A stretch of 19,528 bases of DNA from Desulfuromonadales bacterium (GCA_015688915.1 JAATGX010000106.1:1-19528); one strand, 5' to 3'. Positions 1 to 7,744 are shown, counted from the first letter of the stretch. Notes: generated by a model from the sequence alone, not told the origin. Numbers and translations: made by a program.

Positions 1-198
1 CAGCCAGACCAGGTCGGGGATGTTGTCGAGGATCGCCTGCTGACGGCGCTGGACCTCCCTGAGCAGTTCCGAGTCGCGCCGAAATGCGGTAGTTTGCGCT
101 TCCAGCTCGGATATCCTGGATTTCAGGCGCCGGCCCGGGACAAGCCGATAGACGAGCGCCGTGACCAGCGCCCCAAAAGCCATGGATAGTATCGTCAT
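1..198 (-). CDS. PAS-type sensor protein, N-terminal 66 residues only (cut by window edge)
   Basis: The reading frame opens with ATG at 198 and stays open to the window edge, giving 66 residues. The N-terminus (MTILSMAFGALVTALVYRLV) could be one membrane segment or an anchor. A charged helix at residues 27-52 follows, probably a coiled coil. The fragment ends in ILDNIPDLVWL, which is the usual opening of a PAS domain in sensor kinases and GGDEF proteins. An AGGTGG ribosome site lies just before the start. The MCP stop codon is only 10 bp upstream, so the two are probably co-transcribed. The output domain is outside the window; histidine kinase or diguanylate cyclase are both possible. Confidence 0.7.
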   Translation of the reverse strand, partial: MTILSMAFGALVTALVYRLVPGRRLKSRISELEAQTTAFRRDSELLREVQRRQQAILDNIPDLVWL

Positions 199-208
199 GC
201 CCACCTGT

Positions 209-1861
209 TCAGGCCGCGATCCTGAAGTGCTCCATCAGGCTGCGCAGTTCATCGGAAAGTCGCGACAACTGGGCGGCCGCGGCGGCCGACTCCTGTGAGC
301 CGTTGGCGGTCATCTGCACCACGGCCGTGATCTGCTGGATGTTGTTGCTGATCTCGGTGGTCGTGGCGGTCTGCTCCTCGGCGGCGGTGGCGATCTGGCT
401 GACCTGCATGGTCAACACGCCGATCTGCTCCAGGATGCTTTGCAGCGACTCGCCCGACTTGGAGGCGTCCCTGGTCCCCTTTTCGACCTCACGCACCCCT
501 TCTTCCATGGAAATGACGGCGCTGTTGGTTTCGTGCTGGATGCTCCTGATGGTGGCTGCGATCTGCTTGGTGGCCTTGGTGGTCCGTTCCGCCAGGGCGC
601 GCACCTCATCGGCGACAACGGCGAAGCCGCGTCCCTGTTCCCCGGCCCGGGCCGCCTCGATGGCGGCGTTGAGCGCCAGCAGGTTGGTCTGGTCCGCAAT
701 GTCTTCAATGGTGCCGACGATCTCCCCGATCTCTTCGGAACGGTTGCCCAACGTTGCGACCATGGTGGCCGTATCCTTGACGCGCACCGCAATCTGGGCC
801 ATCACCGCGATGGTTTCGTCCACGATTTGGGCGCTGGTCGCCGCAGCCTCATTGACCTTGCCGGCGTTGCTGGCCGCCTGGTGGCAATTGCCGGCGATAT
901 CGTTGGTGGTGGCCGCCATTTCCTCGCTGGCGGTGGCGATGGTCTGGGTTTGGGCGGCGGCCTGTTCGGCGCCGGTGGCCATCTGCTCGGCGGTCGAGTG
1001 CATCTGGTTTGCCGCGGAGGCCACCTCGAGGCCGTTGTGCGCAACCCGGGTAATGGTGTCGTGCAGTTGCTCGGCCATGATGTTGAGTTCCTCGGACAGC
1101 ATGCCCAGCTCGTCGCGGGATCGGACATCGCTCCGCACCGAAAGGTCCCCGTCGGCCATCCGTTTCAGCGTTTCAAAAACCTTTGCGAGCGGGTCGACCA
1201 CCGACTTGGCGATGAACAGTCCCAGCGCCAGCGTAATGATAATCGTCGCGGCGATGATGGCGATCATGGCGACAAAGGAGCGCTTGAACGCGGCCGTGCT
1301 GGCCGTGAAGAGCTCCTGATCGTTCTTGATGTTCCCCGCGACAAGGCTTGATATGATCTCTGCCGGCTTGCCGTAGAGCGGCCCAACCTGCTCGGCGCCA
1401 AAACTGACGGCGCTGGTCACGGCCTGCTCATCGTTGGCGGCATGGGCGGCGAGGAGCATCTCCCCCAGCTTCGTCCCCTTGTCGAGATATTTCGTGAAGC
1501 CATCCTTGAACGCGGCGATGTTTTCCCGTTCCTGTCTGTCCAGGTTCGTTGTTTCGATCGTTTTCAGTCCATCGCGCACCGCCTCGCATTTTTTCGCGAA
1601 GTCATCCCACTTTTCCTTCAGCTTGGCCGGATCCTTGAGGGACATCATGTAGACGAGATCGAGCCGTATGGTCAGGAAGTCACTTTTCAGCGCCCCGAAA
1701 AGCGCTACATGTTCCAGGCTCCGGTTGGATTCCTCCAGGTGCCGGTTGCCGTCGCGCATCCCATTAAGTCCCATGGCGCCGACCACGGTCATGGCCAGGC
1801 AGGACGCCAACACAAGAATGAACAGCTTGCCTCGTACTTTCAAATCTCTCCAGGTCTGCAT
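209..1861 (-). CDS. Methyl-accepting chemotaxis protein (transmembrane, HAMP, MA domain)
   Basis: A 550-residue chemoreceptor. TM1 is at about residues 13-31 and TM2 at about 196-219. A periplasmic helical region of about 165 residues lies between them and resembles a four-helix-bundle sensor. HAMP follows at about 218-270, then the long coiled-coil signalling domain. The conserved hairpin tip (DIADQTNLLALNAAIEAARA at 387-406, then GEQGRGFAVVADEVRALAERT) is the CheA/CheW contact region. No C-terminal CheR-tethering pentapeptide is seen; the protein ends in EHFRIAA. I chose the ATG at 1861 because GGAG precedes it at good spacing. The open frame extends to 1927, but that would overlap the palindrome and promoter candidate. 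The ligand cannot be read from sequence. It likely forms an operon with the PAS sensor downstream. Confidence 0.95.
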   Translation of the reverse strand: MQTWRDLKVRGKLFILVLASCLAMTVVGAMGLNGMRDGNRHLEESNRSLEHVALFGALKSDFLTIRLDLVYMMSLKDPAKLKEKWDDFAKKCEAVRDGLKTIETTNLDRQERENIAAFKDGFTKYLDKGTKLGEMLLAAHAANDEQAVTSAVSFGAEQVGPLYGKPAEIISSLVAGNIKNDQELFTASTAAFKRSFVAMIAIIAATIIITLALGLFIAKSVVDPLAKVFETLKRMADGDLSVRSDVRSRDELGMLSEELNIMAEQLHDTITRVAHNGLEVASAANQMHSTAEQMATGAEQAAAQTQTIATASEEMAATTNDIAGNCHQAASNAGKVNEAAATSAQIVDETIAVMAQIAVRVKDTATMVATLGNRSEEIGEIVGTIEDIADQTNLLALNAAIEAARAGEQGRGFAVVADEVRALAERTTKATKQIAATIRSIQHETNSAVISMEEGVREVEKGTRDASKSGESLQSILEQIGVLTMQVSQIATAAEEQTATTTEISNNIQQITAVVQMTANGSQESAAAAAQLSRLSDELRSLMEHFRIAA

Positions 1862-1905
1862 GAATATAACTCCTCTCCGTCGTATACATAATGGGTGTAC
1901 ATTAA

Positions 1906-1925
1906 GCGTCATTGCCCAATGACGC
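1906..1925. promoter_or_regulatory. Perfect 9-bp dyad at the predicted start of the MCP transcript
   Basis: GCGTCATTG at 1906-1914 and CAATGACGC at 1917-1925 are perfect inverted copies separated by CC. The dyad sits about 45 bp upstream of the MCP ATG. It lies at the place where transcription would begin from the -24/-12 candidate. The two-base spacer suits a dimeric DNA-binding protein better than an RNA hairpin. The binding protein is unknown. Confidence 0.5.
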
Positions 1926-1934
1926 ACCCTCGAT

Positions 1935-1950
1935 GCACGGATGATGCCAA
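1935..1950 (-). promoter_or_regulatory. Candidate sigma-54 (-24/-12) promoter for the MCP gene
   Basis: On the minus strand the sequence reads TTGGCATCATCCGTGCA. The invariant GG and GC are separated by exactly 10 bases. TGGCA and TGCA match the consensus, with deviations at the C after TGGCA and the first T of TTGC. Initiation would fall near 1923, leaving a leader of about 60 bases. The adjacent sigma-54 activator gene supports the reading. No good sigma-70 element was found in this gap. Confidence 0.5.
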
Positions 1951-2007
1951 TGGGGCTGGATCCGTTAAGGTTGATTCATTACACGTGGATATGCGAAGGG
2001 ATATGGT

Positions 2008-2124
2008 CCTGATACCCTGTCAACAACGTTGCTGTATGTGACATTCCAGTAAAATATGTATCAAAACAGGACGATTGCGAAGAGCAACATCGTTGCTCGG
2101 CAACGATGTTGACAGGGTATCAGG
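2008..2124. repeat. 25-bp inverted repeat (24/25) enclosing a second 12-bp hairpin; three CAAC-N3-GTTG dyads
   Basis: The outer arms at 2008-2032 and 2100-2124 are reverse complements with one mismatch (CCTGATACCCTGTCAACA, then A or T, then CGTTGC). A perfect internal hairpin pairs 2085-2096 (CAACATCGTTGC) with 2100-2111 around the loop TCG, so the right arm can pair with either partner. Each arm carries CAAC-N3-GTTG, at 2021-2031, 2085-2095 and 2101-2111. The right arm overlaps the stop codon of the sigma-54 regulator gene. The position is about 75-180 bp upstream of the sigma-54 promoter candidate, as expected for an activator site. It might instead act as a 3' hairpin of the regulator transcript or be a small repetitive element. 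No T-run follows on either strand. Confidence 0.7.
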
Positions 2125-3544
2125 TCGGGGAGCTGTTCTTTCTTCTGTTCAGGATCTTGTTGAGCCCCTGGCGGGTTATGCCCAGATAGCGGGCAGCCAC
2201 TCCCTGGTTGCCCCCGGCCCGCTCAAGCGCCTTACCAATGAGCGCCTCCTCCGCTTCCTTGAGGGTCGGCAGCCGGTTCTCCGGACCGCCAAGGGTCGCG
2301 ATGATGCCGTCATTGACCGGTACGCCCGGTGCTGCCGTCCGATTGGCGTTCATGGCCTGAAGAAAGCACTCTTTGCCCAAGACCCCGCGGGAGTGGCGCG
2401 CCAGCGCGTCGTATACCATGGATTTGAGTTCCCTGATATTGCCGGGAAAGGCATAGGCGGCCAGATAGTGGTACAGTTCCGGGGCAACGGAGGGAAGCGC
2501 CCTGTTCATGGAGGAGGCGGCCTCCGCAAGAAAGCAGTCCAGCAGCAGGGGGATATCCCCCTTGCGGGCCGTGAGCGGGGGGAGGTAGACATTGTGGGTG
2601 CAGAGACGGTAGAAGAGATCCTGGCGGAACCGGTCCGCCTCGACCATGGCCCGCAGATCCCGGTTGGTTGCGGCAACGATGCGGGCAGTGGCCTTGCGGG
2701 GCGTGTCGGAGCCGAGCGGAAGATACTCCTGCTCCTGAAGCAGCCGCAGAAGTTTGATCTGGGATGCTTCCGCCAGTTCTCCGATCTCGTCCAGGAAGAG
2801 CGTTCCGTTGCCGGCCAGCGCGACCATGCCGTCCCGGACGCGGTCGGCACCGGTGAATGCCCCCTTGAGGTGGCCGAACAAGGTGTCCGAGAAGACATGG
2901 TCATCCAGCCCGCCAACGTTGACGGCGATAAAATCTCCCGTGCGCCCGCTTGCCGTGTGAATGGCGCGGGCGACAAGTTCCTTGCCGGTGCCGGTCTGCC
3001 CGCTGATCAGGACCGGTTGGCTGGTGGGGGCGACCGCCTCGATATAGTGAAAGATCCGCCGCATCCCGGCATCCTGGGTATTGATGCCGGCAAAGGCCTC
3101 CGTATTATCCAGTTGCCCGCTCAGGAGATGTTCCCGCAGGGCCGAGATCTCGTGACGAAGTTCAACCGTTTCGAGCGCCCGCTTGGCCACGATCTCCAGT
3201 TCCGCAATATTGATGACCGGCTTGGTGATGTAGTCGTAAGCCCCCAGTTTCAAAGCCTTGATGGCATCGGCCACCACGCCGATGCCGGAGATGACGATCA
3301 CCGGGGTTTCGGGGCTCAATTCCTTGATCGCGCGGATCAGGTCCAGTCCGCCCATAACGGGCATGAACAGGTCCGTGAACACGAGATCCGGGCGGTTGTG
3401 CCGGAAGATGGTCAGCCCTTCCTGGCCGTTGTGGGCCTCGAGCACGCGGTAGCCGCAGTCCTCGAAGAAGCAGACAAAGCTCTTCAGGACGATTTCTTCA
3501 TCGTCCACGAGCAGGATGGTGGCGGGAGCGGGATTCTTGCGCAT
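2120..3544 (-). CDS. Sigma-54-dependent response regulator, NtrC family (REC-AAA+-Fis HTH)
   Basis: A 474-residue transcription activator. The receiver spans about residues 8-125, with phospho-acceptor Asp58 (VFTD) and Lys108. The AAA+ domain spans about 150-380, with Walker A GQTGTGKE at 182-189, the sigma-54 contact motif GAFTGA at 228-233, Walker B LFLDEI at 249-254, and FRQDLFYRL with arginine-finger candidates. A Fis-type helix-turn-helix lies at about 436-468 (NQGVAARYLGITRQGLNKIL). All key residues are present, so it should remodel sigma-54 RNA polymerase. I chose the start MRKNPAPATILLVDDEE because the receiver begins there; the longer open frame upstream has no domain and is GC-rich read-through. 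A hybrid kinase lies 178 bp upstream and the MCP gene downstream. The likely targets are the dyads just past its own stop. Confidence 0.93.
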   Translation of the reverse strand: MRKNPAPATILLVDDEEIVLKSFVCFFEDCGYRVLEAHNGQEGLTIFRHNRPDLVFTDLFMPVMGGLDLIRAIKELSPETPVIVISGIGVVADAIKALKLGAYDYITKPVINIAELEIVAKRALETVELRHEISALREHLLSGQLDNTEAFAGINTQDAGMRRIFHYIEAVAPTSQPVLISGQTGTGKELVARAIHTASGRTGDFIAVNVGGLDDHVFSDTLFGHLKGAFTGADRVRDGMVALAGNGTLFLDEIGELAEASQIKLLRLLQEQEYLPLGSDTPRKATARIVAATNRDLRAMVEADRFRQDLFYRLCTHNVYLPPLTARKGDIPLLLDCFLAEAASSMNRALPSVAPELYHYLAAYAFPGNIRELKSMVYDALARHSRGVLGKECFLQAMNANRTAAPGVPVNDGIIATLGGPENRLPTLKEAEEALIGKALERAGGNQGVAARYLGITRQGLNKILNRRKNSSPT

Positions 3545-3657
3545 TGGGTCGGTTCCCGTTGGTGCGGATTGGTGATCGGGCAGACGTTTTCCGGCTCGGC
3601 GCCCGGTGTTCCGTGCGGAGTCAATGCCGGACCGCCCTGGAAGAGATAAGATACATG

Positions 3658-3678
3658 GATTGCCTGTCCGGGGCAATC
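3658..3678. other. Small hairpin in the kinase-regulator gap
   Basis: GATTGCC at 3658-3664 and GGCAATC at 3672-3678 pair around a 7-base loop. The hairpin lies in the 178-bp space between the kinase stop and the regulator start. A TTTT follows on the plus strand only, where no gene ends, so it is not a convincing terminator. It might influence relative expression of the two minus-strand genes. Nothing else was recognised in this gap. Confidence 0.3.
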
Positions 3679-3722
3679 TTTTAGGGGCTTGGTTGACTGC
3701 GACACTCGCCGGGAGGGGGGAA

Positions 3723-5261
3723 TCAATCGTCCAGGGTAAAATAGAACGTGGCCCCCTTGTCCACCTCTCCCCTGGCATGGATGTGCCCGCCGTGGCGCTG
3801 GATGATCCGCTGCACCGTGGCCAGGCCGATGCCGAACCCCTCGAAATCCCGGTCGCTGTGCAGCCGCTGAAAGGCCACGAACAGCCTGCCGGCCCGGTTC
3901 TCGTCGAACCCCGCACCATTGTCACGCACGAAAAAGATCGATTTTCCCTCGTGGTCCTCTTGTCCGAATTCTATGACAGCCGATTCCTTTTTGGCGGAAT
4001 ACTTCCAGGCATTGCCGATCAGGTTCTCCAGGACGACGCGTAACAAGGTCGGATCACCATGGCAGCATGCCCCTTCGGCGATGCTGAAGGCAACCTGGCG
4101 TTCCGGATGCCTCATGCGCAGTTCCAGGGCAATGGTCGTGGCAATGGCGCTCAGGTCCACCTCCTCGTTATCCATGTCCTGGCGCGACAGGCGGGAAAAT
4201 TTGAGCAACGCATTGATCATGGCATCCATGCGCCGGATCTCTTTGTGGATAATGGCGAGATACCCCATGGACTCCTCGTCGATCCTGCCGCTGCACCGTT
4301 CGAGCAGGACCTGGGTAAATCCGTGTATGGAGGTTATGGGACTGCGCAGGTCATGGGAGATGGCGCTGTTGCACGCCTCGAGTTCGGTGTTCGCCGCCTC
4401 CAATTCCTGGGTGCGGGCTGCGAGGTTGACCGTGAGGCTCATGATCTCATGTTCCGCCCGCAGGCGGGCGGTGATATCCTCCTTGACCGCCACATAATGG
4501 GTGATGACGCCTTCCTCGTTCAAAATGGGGGAGATGGAGGCGGACTCCCAATATTGCTCGCCGTTCTTTTTCCGGTTCAGAAACTCGCCGTGCCACCTCT
4601 TGCCCGAGGAAATGGTCTGCCAAAGCTGCCGGTACGTCTCCGGCGATGTCGAGCCGGATAGCAGGAGGCGCGGGGTGTTTCCCATCGCCTCCCCGGCGGT
4701 GTATCCGGTAAGCTCGGTGAATTTGGGGTTGACGTACTCGATAATGCCGTTCACGTCGGTGATCATCACCGTGCAGGGGCTTTGCTCCACGGCCCGCGAA
4801 AGCTTGCGGATATGGCTGCTCTGCTCCCTGATCTTTCGCTCCGGCATGATCGTGGCGAGGCTTTTGTCGACGATCGAAAAGAAACGTGCGTAATCCAGCG
4901 GTTTCAGCACGTAGTGATCGATGTCGATCTCTATGGCGTTCAGCAGGAGCTTGGTATCACAGTGGGCGGTCAGAGCGATGACGATCGTTTCGGGCTTCAG
5001 CGCCTTGACCTCGCGGGCCATGCTGATGCCGTCCATCAGCGGCATGTTGATATCGGTTATGACGATATCGGCAGGGTGTTCCTTGAACAGTTCCAACCCC
5101 GTCACCCCATTTTCCGCCGTATGGAGCTGCACGCCGGGATAGCGCCTGGTGATGACGGATACCAGGATGCTCCTGGTATCCGGTTCATCCTCGACATACA
5201 GGATCGAAACCACGTCCGGATCGGGATTGATAGCGACTGAATCGGATTTCCTGGGGGGCAT
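3723..5261 (-). CDS. Hybrid histidine kinase: REC-PAS-HisKA-HATPase, cytoplasmic
   Basis: A 512-residue soluble kinase without membrane segments. An N-terminal receiver (about 17-135) carries Asp70 (IVITD) and Lys120 (VLKP). A coiled linker leads to a PAS/PAC domain at about 153-268 (VEQSPCTVMITDVNGIIEYVNP; KRWHGEFLNRKKNGEQYW). A long helix, HisKA with His303 in AISHDLRSP, and a HATPase_c domain follow. The ATPase domain has an N-box at about 413-421 (NLIGNAWKYS), DNGAGF at 448-453 and GFGIGLAT at 475-482. The start is ATG with GGAGG a few bases upstream. An N-terminal receiver in front of PAS suggests that another kinase feeds into this one. The NtrC-type regulator gene downstream is the obvious partner. 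The signal is unknown; the PAS pocket has no readable cofactor motif. Confidence 0.93.
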   Translation of the reverse strand: MPPRKSDSVAINPDPDVVSILYVEDEPDTRSILVSVITRRYPGVQLHTAENGVTGLELFKEHPADIVITDINMPLMDGISMAREVKALKPETIVIALTAHCDTKLLLNAIEIDIDHYVLKPLDYARFFSIVDKSLATIMPERKIREQSSHIRKLSRAVEQSPCTVMITDVNGIIEYVNPKFTELTGYTAGEAMGNTPRLLLSGSTSPETYRQLWQTISSGKRWHGEFLNRKKNGEQYWESASISPILNEEGVITHYVAVKEDITARLRAEHEIMSLTVNLAARTQELEAANTELEACNSAISHDLRSPITSIHGFTQVLLERCSGRIDEESMGYLAIIHKEIRRMDAMINALLKFSRLSRQDMDNEEVDLSAIATTIALELRMRHPERQVAFSIAEGACCHGDPTLLRVVLENLIGNAWKYSAKKESAVIEFGQEDHEGKSIFFVRDNGAGFDENRAGRLFVAFQRLHSDRDFEGFGIGLATVQRIIQRHGGHIHARGEVDKGATFYFTLDD

Positions 5262-5429
5262 GCCGCCTCCACGAGTACTGGTGAGGGACGCCGGATCGAG
5301 CGGATAGTTCCGGCCGCCATGTCAGTCGGCGAATGGCAAAACAATACCACAGAATGGCGGTGCCGCAATGCCCCACACGGTGTTCGCGGTACGGCGGTAC
5401 ATGCGCCCCGAACAGGCATTGCCAAAAGC
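5262..5429. promoter_or_regulatory. Intergenic gap; weak sigma-70 candidate for the hybrid kinase
   Basis: This 168-bp stretch between the CDF stop and the kinase start holds no recognisable gene. On the minus strand TTGCGG and TATTGT are separated by 16 bases (about 5340-5367), which is a weak sigma-70-like pair. No terminator with a T-run was found behind the CDF gene. Confidence 0.25.
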
Positions 5430-6362
5430 CTAATGGCGGTGGGAGTGGTCGTGGTGACGGGAGTGGTGCCCGATCTTTCTGATGACGGGACCCGAGAGGC
5501 AGGCGATGCATTCCACCTGCAGGGTGGTGTGGACAATGCCGTAGTGGTCCAGCAGCATGTGCTCCACGGCGTGGATTACCTCTGCCTGACGCTGTTTGAA
5601 GTCGGTCGTAACATCCATGTGGGCCGACAGGACCACGATATGGGAACAGAGAGACCAGACATTCAGATGGTGGATGTCCCTGACCCCTTCCACCGTCCGC
5701 ATGTCGGCGGCGATCCCGGCCACGCTCATGCCGCGTGGAACCCCCTCCAGCAGTATGTGGGTTGATTCGCGCAGTACCCGCCCGGCCCCGAAGAATACCA
5801 CGCAACCGATCCCGATGGAGATGATCGCATCCACGATGTACCAGCCGGTGAAGTACATGACGGCGCCGCCGGCGATGACGCCCACCGAGGCGGCGGCGTC
5901 GCCGATGACATGCAGCAGGTCGCTGTGGACGTTCAGATCGTCGTGGGAATGCCGGTGGAGCGCCGACGCGGCCAGCAGGTTCATGACCAGGCCGATGGTG
6001 GCGATGACGAACATGGGGAGGCTCTTGACCTCCTCGGGTTTGAGCAGCCGCCCCCATGCCTCGTAAAAGATGCCGATGGCGATCAGGAAGATGGTGATGC
6101 CGTTGATGAACGAGGCGAATACCTCGGCGCGGTGCCAGCCGAAGGTGCGGGTTTCGGTCGCCGGCCTGCCTGCCAGCTTGATGGCTGCCAGCGACAACAG
6201 CAGGGCGAACAGGTCGAGAAAGACGTGGGCGGCATCCGACAGCAGGGCCAGGGAGTTGGCCCAGATACCGCCGGCGACCTCGGCGGCCAGGGTGACGGCC
6301 GTGAGGATGATGGCCCAGGTAAAGCGCTTGGCTATGCTGTTGTCAAGGTCATGGATTTCCAT
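5430..6362 (-). CDS. Cation diffusion facilitator (CDF) metal/proton antiporter, CzcD/ZitB type
   Basis: A 310-residue inner-membrane exporter with about six hydrophobic helices before residue 195 and a cytoplasmic C-terminal domain (about 200-290). The tetrahedral site pairs are visible as His46-x3-Asp50 in TM2 (SDAAHVFLD) and His151-x3-Asp155 in TM5 (HVIGDAAA). That His/Asp pattern is typical of Zn/Cd/Co members. The tail 299-310 is His-rich (HHSRHHDHSHRH), and a further His cluster lies at 136-140 in the TM4-TM5 loop. Both could sense or bind Zn2+ or related ions. The start at 6362 has no clear ribosome site, but MEIHDLDNSIAKRF resembles CDF N-termini. The gene stands alone between a 168-bp gap and the DUF512 gene, and no metal regulator is nearby. 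Confidence 0.93.
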   Translation of the reverse strand: MEIHDLDNSIAKRFTWAIILTAVTLAAEVAGGIWANSLALLSDAAHVFLDLFALLLSLAAIKLAGRPATETRTFGWHRAEVFASFINGITIFLIAIGIFYEAWGRLLKPEEVKSLPMFVIATIGLVMNLLAASALHRHSHDDLNVHSDLLHVIGDAAASVGVIAGGAVMYFTGWYIVDAIISIGIGCVVFFGAGRVLRESTHILLEGVPRGMSVAGIAADMRTVEGVRDIHHLNVWSLCSHIVVLSAHMDVTTDFKQRQAEVIHAVEHMLLDHYGIVHTTLQVECIACLSGPVIRKIGHHSRHHDHSHRH

Positions 6363-6371
6363 TTGATTCTC

Positions 6372-6401
6372 AGTGTAGCATGCGAAGGGGCGTTTTCACA
6401 A
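6372..6401 (-). promoter_or_regulatory. Weak promoter candidate for the CDF gene
   Basis: On the minus strand TTGTGA (6396-6401) and TACACT (6372-6377) are separated by 18 bases. Each hexamer matches 4 of 6 consensus bases. Initiation would be only a few bases before the ATG at 6362, giving an almost leaderless mRNA. This agrees with the absence of a ribosome site but is not strong evidence. Confidence 0.25.
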
Positions 6402-6433
6402 CGTCACACGGGGCTACAGGTCGCATGGGGCCT

Positions 6434-7744
6434 CTATCCAACCGGTTTGCCTGCCGATCTGATCGCCCGGTAGCATCCCTGCGGGGTCGCGTCGAAGCTT
6501 ATCACCCGGCAGCCGAGGCGCTGTCCCAGTTCAATCAGCGACACGTCATCCAGGAAGATCCCTTCCCCCTCCTTGAGCATTACGTCCGGCACCAGCAGGG
6601 CCGCGCCCAGATCCGCCCCGCGCAGTGCGGCAATGATGTCGTTGCCCGCCACCAGGCCGCAGACGGTAACGCTTTCGCCGAAGAGCCGATTCTCCACTGC
6701 GACCACGCTGATGTCGATGCCGGTCTTTCCGCCCAGTTTTTCCAGGAACTCGGCCACGAAGCCGTATGCCGACGTACCGGTCACTACGGTTACCCGAAAA
6801 TCGCCGGAAGGCCGCGCACTCCGCAGGACACGGGCTGCATCCCGCATAAAAAGCGGCACCAGTCCTACTCCGTTCTCTATCTGGGGCAGGTCGCCATACT
6901 CCCGGAACGGCGGGAACGGGACGCCGGCCTTGATGAAGAACTCGTCGGCCAGGAAGAGGAACGGTTCGCCCAGGCGTTTTTTCAGCGCCCTGGCGCGTGG
7001 TTGCCATGTTGCGATGAACGCCCCGGCATACTCCCCATCCACCGGTGTCAGGCTCGGCAGCCCGCGGCGGTGGCGGGTGAGGCCCAAGGGCACGACGGCC
7101 AGCGACTGCACAGCCGGGTACAGGCCGGCCAGGTCGGCCACGGTTCGTTCCAGTTCGTCGCCGTCGTTCAGGCCGGGGCAGAGCACCACCTGGGTATGCA
7201 TGGCGATCCGGGCGTCGGCCAGTGTGTGCAATTGATCCAGGACGGGTGGGATGCCCGGCGCGCCCAGCAACTGTTCGCGCAGCGACGGGTTGGTGGCGTG
7301 GACCGAGATGTACAGGGGCGAGAGGCGTTGCTCGACAATACGCCGCAGTTCGGCGGGTTTCAGATTGGCCAGGGTGACGTAGTTGCCGTTGAGAAAGGAG
7401 AGGCGGTAATCCTCGTCCTTTACGTACAACGGTTTGCGCAGACCTTTGGGGAGCTGGTGGACAAAGCAGAAGACGCAGTTGTTGCGGCACCGGGCCGGTT
7501 CAGGGGCGGCAAAGGTGATGCCGAGCGATTCGGCCGGTTCCCGCTCGATCTCCAGTTCCCACAGCTCGCCGTCCGCCTTGGCTACCTCCAGCAGCAGTTC
7601 ATCGTCGCTTGCGGTATGGAAGCTGTAGTCTATGATGTCCCGCAACGGATGGCCGTTGACCGCCAGCAGCCGGTCACCGGCCGTAACATCCATCTGGTCC
7701 GCGATGGAGCCGGGTGTGACGGTCTGGATCAGGAGTCTCTTCAT
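6434..7744 (-). CDS. PDZ-radical SAM-DUF512 protein, function unknown
   Basis: A 436-residue protein of a conserved family with no firmly assigned reaction. An N-terminal PDZ-like segment (residues 1-60; GSIADQMDVTAGDRLLAVNG) precedes a radical-SAM-type cluster motif, Cys86-x3-Cys90-x2-Cys93 in CRNNCVFCFVHQLPKG. The middle resembles a TIM-barrel core (LSFLNGNYVTL, LYISVHATNP), and the C-terminal third is DUF512-like (VVTGTSAYGF, NRLFGESVTVCGLVAGND). The three cysteines suggest a 4Fe-4S cluster binding SAM. The ATG at 7744 has little ribosome-site support. The gene lies downstream of hfq, after a large palindrome. In other bacteria the family is often found near the GTPase gene der; I recall this from general knowledge and cannot check it here. 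Confidence 0.9.
   Translation of the reverse strand: MKRLLIQTVTPGSIADQMDVTAGDRLLAVNGHPLRDIIDYSFHTASDDELLLEVAKADGELWELEIEREPAESLGITFAAPEPARCRNNCVFCFVHQLPKGLRKPLYVKDEDYRLSFLNGNYVTLANLKPAELRRIVEQRLSPLYISVHATNPSLREQLLGAPGIPPVLDQLHTLADARIAMHTQVVLCPGLNDGDELERTVADLAGLYPAVQSLAVVPLGLTRHRRGLPSLTPVDGEYAGAFIATWQPRARALKKRLGEPFLFLADEFFIKAGVPFPPFREYGDLPQIENGVGLVPLFMRDAARVLRSARPSGDFRVTVVTGTSAYGFVAEFLEKLGGKTGIDISVVAVENRLFGESVTVCGLVAGNDIIAALRGADLGAALLVPDVMLKEGEGIFLDDVSLIELGQRLGCRVISFDATPQGCYRAIRSAGKPVG

Noticed and set aside
1862..1927. 22-residue upstream extension of the MCP
   Set aside because: The ATG at 1861 has a good ribosome site directly before TM1, and the extension overlaps the palindrome.
2008..2124. 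Insertion sequence bounded by 25-bp terminal inverted repeats
   Set aside because: Only 67 bp lie between the arms, there is no transposase and no target duplication was seen, so an autonomous element is excluded; a miniature element remains possible.
2075..3649. Long plus-strand open frame (524 codons) opposite the sigma-54 regulator
   Set aside because: It is antisense to a gene with complete AAA+ motifs; the translation shows no domain and reflects high GC content.
3545..3925. Upstream extension of the sigma-54 regulator frame into the kinase gene
   Set aside because: The extension overlaps the kinase C-terminus and has no domain; the receiver starts right after the ATG at 3544.
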